Shown here: piece after piece, positions 61,001 through 64,000 of the stretch | Position numbering within the stretch: the first letter of the stretch is position 1 | Layout: the number at the start of each line of letters is the position of its first letter | Assembly: GCA_007449985.2 (NCBI GenBank) | Contig: VIIQ02000574.1 | Span: forward strand, 1,116,001-1,180,000 | DNA length: 64,000 nt | Reading direction: 5' to 3' | Origin: Desmodesmus armatus | Taxonomy: Eukaryota; Chlorophyta; Chlorophyceae; Sphaeropleales; Scenedesmaceae | The notes under the pieces: model-generated | Database searches by the model: none | The model's input: the letters and a program-made list of their open reading frames with translations, nothing else | Told to the model about the DNA's origin: nothing | Made by a program: the position numbers and the translations under genes

Positions 61001-62681
61001 GTGCGTTTTGGTTTTGGTAGATTTGCACCTGCCACAGCTCCACGTCATGCAGCTGCGTGAACACTGCCTTGCCCTTGCCAATCAGTGAGAGAGATGCAGC
61101 TATCGACCAGCTGCAGTGCAAATGCTTGCAAGCCAGAGCCACATGCCATTTGCCGTGCTGTTGCTGTGCTGTGTGGTGTGTCGCACCTGCACATCAATGC
61201 AAGTCACCTCCATGTACTTTTCAGAGGTGTGCAGCAGCTTGGCCCTGCATCAGCAGTGGCATCAAGTCAAGACAGTAGTGAGCAGCTTGTTGGCGTGCAC
61301 ACGTGCGGTTGAAACATGCTTGTTGCCACACTCCTCTAACAGCAGCTGCTGGGTCCTACCCGTGTGTGTGGCTGCTGCTTCCTACCCGTGTGTGTGGCTG
61401 CTGCGTCCTGCTGTGCTGTGCTGTGCAAAGGGAGGATGGCTTGATCAGCAAGCCAAGCCATCCTTCCTTCAGACAATCGCAAGAGTGACGTCATGGTGCA
61501 AAGCCAGCCACAAGCCTGACTGTCATGCTGCTGCTTTTGCGCGCCTGCTTGGCCAGCTGCATGGGCTGCTGCCAACTGTCAAGTTGTGTTCACCTGCGGA
61601 ACACGTCCGCCCGGTCGTCTATGGCCAGGAAAATGGGCACAAGGCCACCTGCGTGCTGGAACTACATCACAAAAGGCAACAGCAGCAGCAGTACACAGCA
61701 GAGGTGACCAACCTGTGCTGAAACGTGCACATAGTGCACCCTGATGCTGTTGTCAAACATGGTGATGCTATGCCAATCATTTGACCGCCTGCTGGGTTCC
61801 ATGCATGAAATGGGACGCCCCCCCCCCCCCTGCTGATGATGCTGTCACTGTGTTTGGTGGGCAAGGAACAGTGTGGGCCGATGGTGCTAGGTGCAGACTG
61901 GCTGCATTGCTGCTGGCCTGATATGTTGCACGGGGGCTGTCGCCCGCTGCAGCTGCAACTGGCACATTATGAAGGCCCGTGCCTGTGTGCGTGGGTGGTG
62001 GTAGGGCTTGCCCTGCTCTTTGGCACAGAACCAGCACAGCCAATCCCCGTCAGGAATCTCATCTCCAGTGTCTGCACCACACGCACAAACATACAGGCAA
62101 TCAAGCTACAAGGGTTTGCGGCAGCTATGGGGAGGTCTCTGTGAGTTAAGTTAAGCAGAAGGGTTGCCACGGACACATGCCTGCTGGCTAGCATCCCACT
62201 GCCCCCAGCCCCATATCATCATATAGTACAGGAGGGGGATGTTTATCAAGCGACAAACTGGACAGGGTACGCTGCGCCTGCGCCTACCAACTGCTGGCGG
62301 CCAACTTACAGTATCCGGTACACTCGGCATGAAAGGCTGCTGGGCATCCTTCGCAGCAGACAAGGTCTCCACCCACACTGTGAGAAAGGGGGAAAACATA
62401 TCCAGGTCTTGTCCTTCAGTCCTTGGGAGAGAGGGTGGCGGTGCTGGGCTGCACTGCTGTTACTGACTCTGGAGTGCCCAGCTGCCCGGCTGCCCGCTCA
62501 CCTGCACGCCCCACAGTCTGTATCGTTGCCGTCTGCAAAAGCAGCAGCCATGGAGGCAGACTGCATCGTAGCTCAATTGGTCATGGGTTGTATCCGAAGC
62601 AGTGGCAGCGGCTCGTCTCAATGGTTTTAGTAATTCGTACGTTTGATTACTTTTCCTTGAACGTCGTGGAAGGGGATTCAT
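55010..62681 (-). CDS. PHD finger / ARID / AT-hook / agenet-type chromatin protein
   Basis: About 19 exons: 62681-62651, 62532-62502, 62377-62310, 62071-about 62012, 61788-61713, 61661-61594, 61244-61187, 61110-61029, 60932-60831, 60554-59951, 59493-59324, 58840-58736, 58326-58255, 58107-58038, 57940-57403, 57205-56964, 56488-56248, 55987-55354, 55190-55010. A PHD finger opens the protein (DCGACSVGGDLVCCEGCPAA, FHAECTGY, DGDWLCWFC). The middle has LVPIFLAIDDRADVFRRAK, then an ARID domain (FDAALHQFWSERSAVSGERV, LFWREVWAWGGPDEV, LWATVGHCFNPPAGATS, MKGHYEAMFAPFD). An AT-hook (GRRRGRPAKRKRPG) and two tudor/agenet-like patches (WRSGIVLAVDP, VEVLRDGCWCPAQVLEV) follow. It should read histone marks and bind DNA. 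The phases disagree at 61187/61110 and 58255/58107, and the donor of the 62071 exon is unclear (perhaps GC), so two adjacent genes cannot be ruled out. Confidence 0.7.
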
Positions 62682-62880
62682 GGCAACACACCAAAAACCG
62701 AGGGCCGAAAACTTTGGACTCTAGAAATTCGTTTGGAGGACACTTGCGGCCTTCAAAACCAATTTCAGCATTTCATCAGTGTGTCAAAGCTGTTTCAAAG
62801 GTTGTCCATAGTGTGGAGCATCCAGTATGGAGTGGGCCAGTGAAGGTTGAACTAGCTGTAGACGCCCCGTCTCTGTCAGT
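62682..62880. promoter_or_regulatory. 200-bp divergent promoter, PHD/ARID gene and tubulin acetyltransferase
   Basis: Only 199 bases separate the two proposed start codons. The stretch is more AT-rich than its flanks (for example AAAACTTTGGACTCTAGAAA). If the first exons are right, both transcripts start here. Confidence 0.5.
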
Positions 62881-64000
62881 ATGGAATACCAGTTTCATAT
62901 CCCGGGGTGGGAGGTGAGAACTTCCCCTGTATTCTTAACCAAGTACAGCACCGTACATTGGCCCCCTCTGCTGACTCCCAACACACCTGTGCTACTGCTC
63001 GCCCAGGTACCTGGCATCACTGTTTGGGATGCTGGTGCACTCGGTAAGTATGTTGAACTGGGTTGAAAAGTCATTTCATCGGCCTTGCACGCGATTGAAA
63101 CTGACCCTGCAACGTGGACTTGTGCTGCAGTGCAACTGGGCAGTGTGGAGTTCCACAAGCTGCGGAATTTGCTGGAGGACTTTGGGCAACGGTCAGCAGT
63201 AGCCCAGGTATGCAAGAACCTTCAACAGGTCCCTTTCAAACCACAGTCATACTGCCAAGCATAGGCTTGGGGGGGCAGCATGTGAAACACGTGCGTGGCT
63301 GGTTGGATGGCCACACAGCACCCAGCAGCTGTCATCGCTGTGTGCCCAGGCCACTCCCAACAGGCAGCACTGCACATGACTAAAGCAGTCGAGTAAGTGA
63401 GGTCCTGGCTCAAGCATCCAGCACTAGCTCAATGCTGCCAGCGTAGTTGCAACAGCTGGCGCATGCACTCACCCAGTGACACCTGCTTTTGCCGACAGCT
63501 TTACCCTACTACAGCATGTGCAGCTGATATGGCTTGTGTTGTTTGGGTGCCTTGTGTTATCTTGCAGGGCTTGAGGGCTCCCATAACAGACATATGGCGG
63601 CTGCGCAGCTCAGACCAGCGGCTGTACCTGCAGACGGCGGCAGCACCCACGGGCTGCTGCGTGGTGCTGGGTGGCCTGAAGGTTGGCAAGAAGAAGCTTT
63701 TCATGCACAGGGTGAGACCCAGACACATCAACGAGCGCCGCTGGCATGGAAATGTTGTTGTTTAGGGAGCAAGGGGCCAGGTCTTAGGGACCCCAGCTGT
63801 GCTGCAAGGGAAGGTCGCTGCCGCGTAATGTCCTGCAGCTCCCTTCAGGGAATGGCTGGCTGTTTCACAGGCTGGGAGGGCCAGGCTGGGTCTCAGACAG
63901 GCCAGCATGCTAGGCATGCAGACCAGCTGACAGGAATCTGAAGTCTTTTAACGTCTGCATGGCTGCTGTTGTTGCTACGCGCAGGCCAACGGCGCCATCG
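62881..64000 (+). CDS. ATAT1: Alpha-tubulin N-acetyltransferase (ATAT/MEC-17), cut by the window end
   Basis: Acetylates Lys40 of alpha-tubulin in the lumen of stable and ciliary microtubules. Exons: 62881-62913 (MEYQFHIPGWE), 63007-63043, 63131-63207, 63568-63711, and the first 16 bases of a fifth from 63985; all phases agree. The order is typical for the family: ITVWDAGAL, FHKLRNLLEDFGQRSAVAQG, LRAPITDIWRLRSSDQRLYL, then the start of the acetyl-CoA fold, VVLGGLKVGKKKLFMHR. The catalytic and C-terminal parts lie beyond the window. In algae this enzyme marks flagellar and rootlet microtubules, which fits the other ciliary genes nearby. Confidence 0.9.

Overview
This 64-kb window is nuclear DNA from a eukaryotic green alga. 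It is GC-rich, full of CAG/CTG runs, and its genes are split by many short GT-AG introns, often in phase 0. Plastid proteins (an FtsZ, an HHL1-like thylakoid protein), ciliary proteins (DNAAF11, TEX9, alpha-tubulin acetyltransferase), a secreted expansin-like protein and candidate TGTAA polyadenylation signals point to a chlorophyte. The moderate GC and CAG-rich style, lower in GC than Chlamydomonas, suggest Chlorophyceae, perhaps a Scenedesmus/Tetradesmus relative. That last step is inference.

Layout. 0.6-1.8 kb (+): an F-box/LRR gene with one in-frame TGA. 3.1-7.3 kb (-): YLPM1-like. 8.1-11.5 kb (-): DNAAF11, divergent from a YABBY-domain gene at 12-15.8 kb (+). 16.2-19 kb (+): FtsZ. 19.7-24.3 kb (-): dymeclin, divergent from TEX9 (24.7-26.5 kb, +). 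27.2-28.9 kb (-): a DUF1640/MCUR1-type mitochondrial protein. 29-31.8 kb: gene-poor. 31.8-33.2 kb (-): expansin-like. 34.9-39.6 kb (-): a motorless myosin V/XI globular-tail (DIL) gene. 40.1-42.8 kb (-): YJU2, divergent from mitochondrial ribosomal protein bS18m (43.3-45 kb, +). 45.7-48.3 kb (+): a CCCH zinc-finger protein with a huge Gln-rich tail. 48.9-51.2 kb (+): HHL1-like. 52.3-54 kb (-): a MYND-finger protein. 55-62.7 kb (-): a large PHD/ARID/AT-hook/agenet-type chromatin protein, divergent over 200 bp from alpha-tubulin acetyltransferase (62.9 kb to the window end, +).

The genes are mostly unrelated housekeeping functions. Three (DNAAF11, TEX9, ATAT) act in cilia and two (FtsZ, HHL1) in the plastid. 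Most models were built by joining exons whose splice phases agree. In six genes (YLPM1, DIL, YJU2, CCCH, HHL1, MYND) the frame closes only if missing bases are assumed. Most of the candidate sites are C/G runs, which looks like homopolymer under-calling in the assembly.

The most interesting observations are the chlorophyte YABBY gene, the headless DIL gene, and the TGA-CTAG stop inside the F-box/LRR gene.
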